Shown: in pieces, positions 21,044 to 21,082 of the stretch
Layout: each line of letters starts with the position of its first letter
Position numbering within the stretch: position 1 is the stretch's first letter
Virus record (IMG/VR): IMGVR_UViG_3300046501_000382
Coordinates: 1 to 21,082 of that record
Length of the DNA stretch: 21,082 nt
Source of the DNA: a virus
Direction: 5' to 3' (one strand)
Notes under the pieces: generated by a model
What the model saw: the letters and a program-made list of their open reading frames with translations, nothing else
Databases searched by the model: none
What the model was told of the DNA's origin: nothing
Translations under genes and position numbers: made by a program

Positions 21044-21082
21044 TGATCAGCCCCTTGCGCACAAATCCAGCGGTGAGAAGTA
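21036..21082 (-). other. Unassigned end of an upstream gene
   Basis: Two minus-strand frames enter the window from the right. One ends at the TAA at 21036-21038 (...LLTAGFVRKGLISD) and another at the TGA at 21040-21042, which would make a GTGA overlap with the portal start. Only about 13 residues are visible, too few to identify the gene. The large terminase subunit, or a short gene between terminase and portal, is expected here from gene order. Confidence 0.4.

Overview
This window is the late structural region of a tailed phage of the HK97/lambda (siphovirus) type, almost certainly a prophage or temperate phage of Pseudomonas. The Pseudomonas assignment is inference. It rests on the moderately high GC content, the pyocin-knob domain in the tail fibre, the ClpP-type prohead protease next to an HK97-like capsid gene (as in Pseudomonas phage D3), and the resemblance of several small genes to ones I recall from Pseudomonas prophages. 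No tRNA, rRNA, IS element, CRISPR array, integrase, lysis gene or attachment site was seen.

Nearly every gene is on the minus strand, so the operon reads from right to left. HEAD MODULE (about 21.08 to 16.3 kb): an unassigned gene end, portal, ClpP-like prohead protease, HK97-fold major capsid protein, a small Ala/Pro-rich protein, gp6-like connector, head-closure protein and a small unknown protein. NECK AND TAIL TUBE (16.28 to 14.2 kb): HK97 gp10-like protein, DUF3168 tail terminator, major tail (tube) protein, then tail assembly chaperone G with a -1 frameshifted GT form made at a GGGAAAC slippery site. ACCESSORY CASSETTE (14.2 to 12.35 kb): a plus-strand gene that looks like an N-terminal-nucleophile hydrolase related to HslV and the proteasome beta subunit, a divergent DUF4236 membrane protein, and a small lipoprotein followed by an intrinsic terminator. 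TAIL (12.35 kb to left edge): a very long tape measure protein (1964 aa), a 302-aa baseplate or tip protein, a heptad-repeat and pyocin-knob tail fibre, a DUF1566 C-type-lectin-like protein, a fibre-assembly-like protein, a second lipoprotein, a DUF1353 protein, a ~100-aa protein, and a large tail protein that runs off the window.

The genes are tightly packed, with ATGA, GTGA and TAATG overlaps, as expected of one late operon. Inside it are several stem-loops. A pair brackets the capsid gene and another brackets the tail-tube gene, the two most abundant products. This suggests local mRNA control and probably read-through or antitermination.

The most interesting element is the cassette between GT and the tape measure gene, a junction that is normally tight in lambda-like phages. 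Its plus-strand gene matches the HslV active-site spacing exactly (nucleophile at mature residue 1, Asp17, Lys33), with Ser in place of Thr. This is a strong but untested prediction of a phage-borne proteasome-fold hydrolase. The lipoprotein beside the tape measure gene is a candidate superinfection-exclusion factor. The capsid protein also keeps the Lys, Asn and Glu needed for HK97-type covalent cross-linking.
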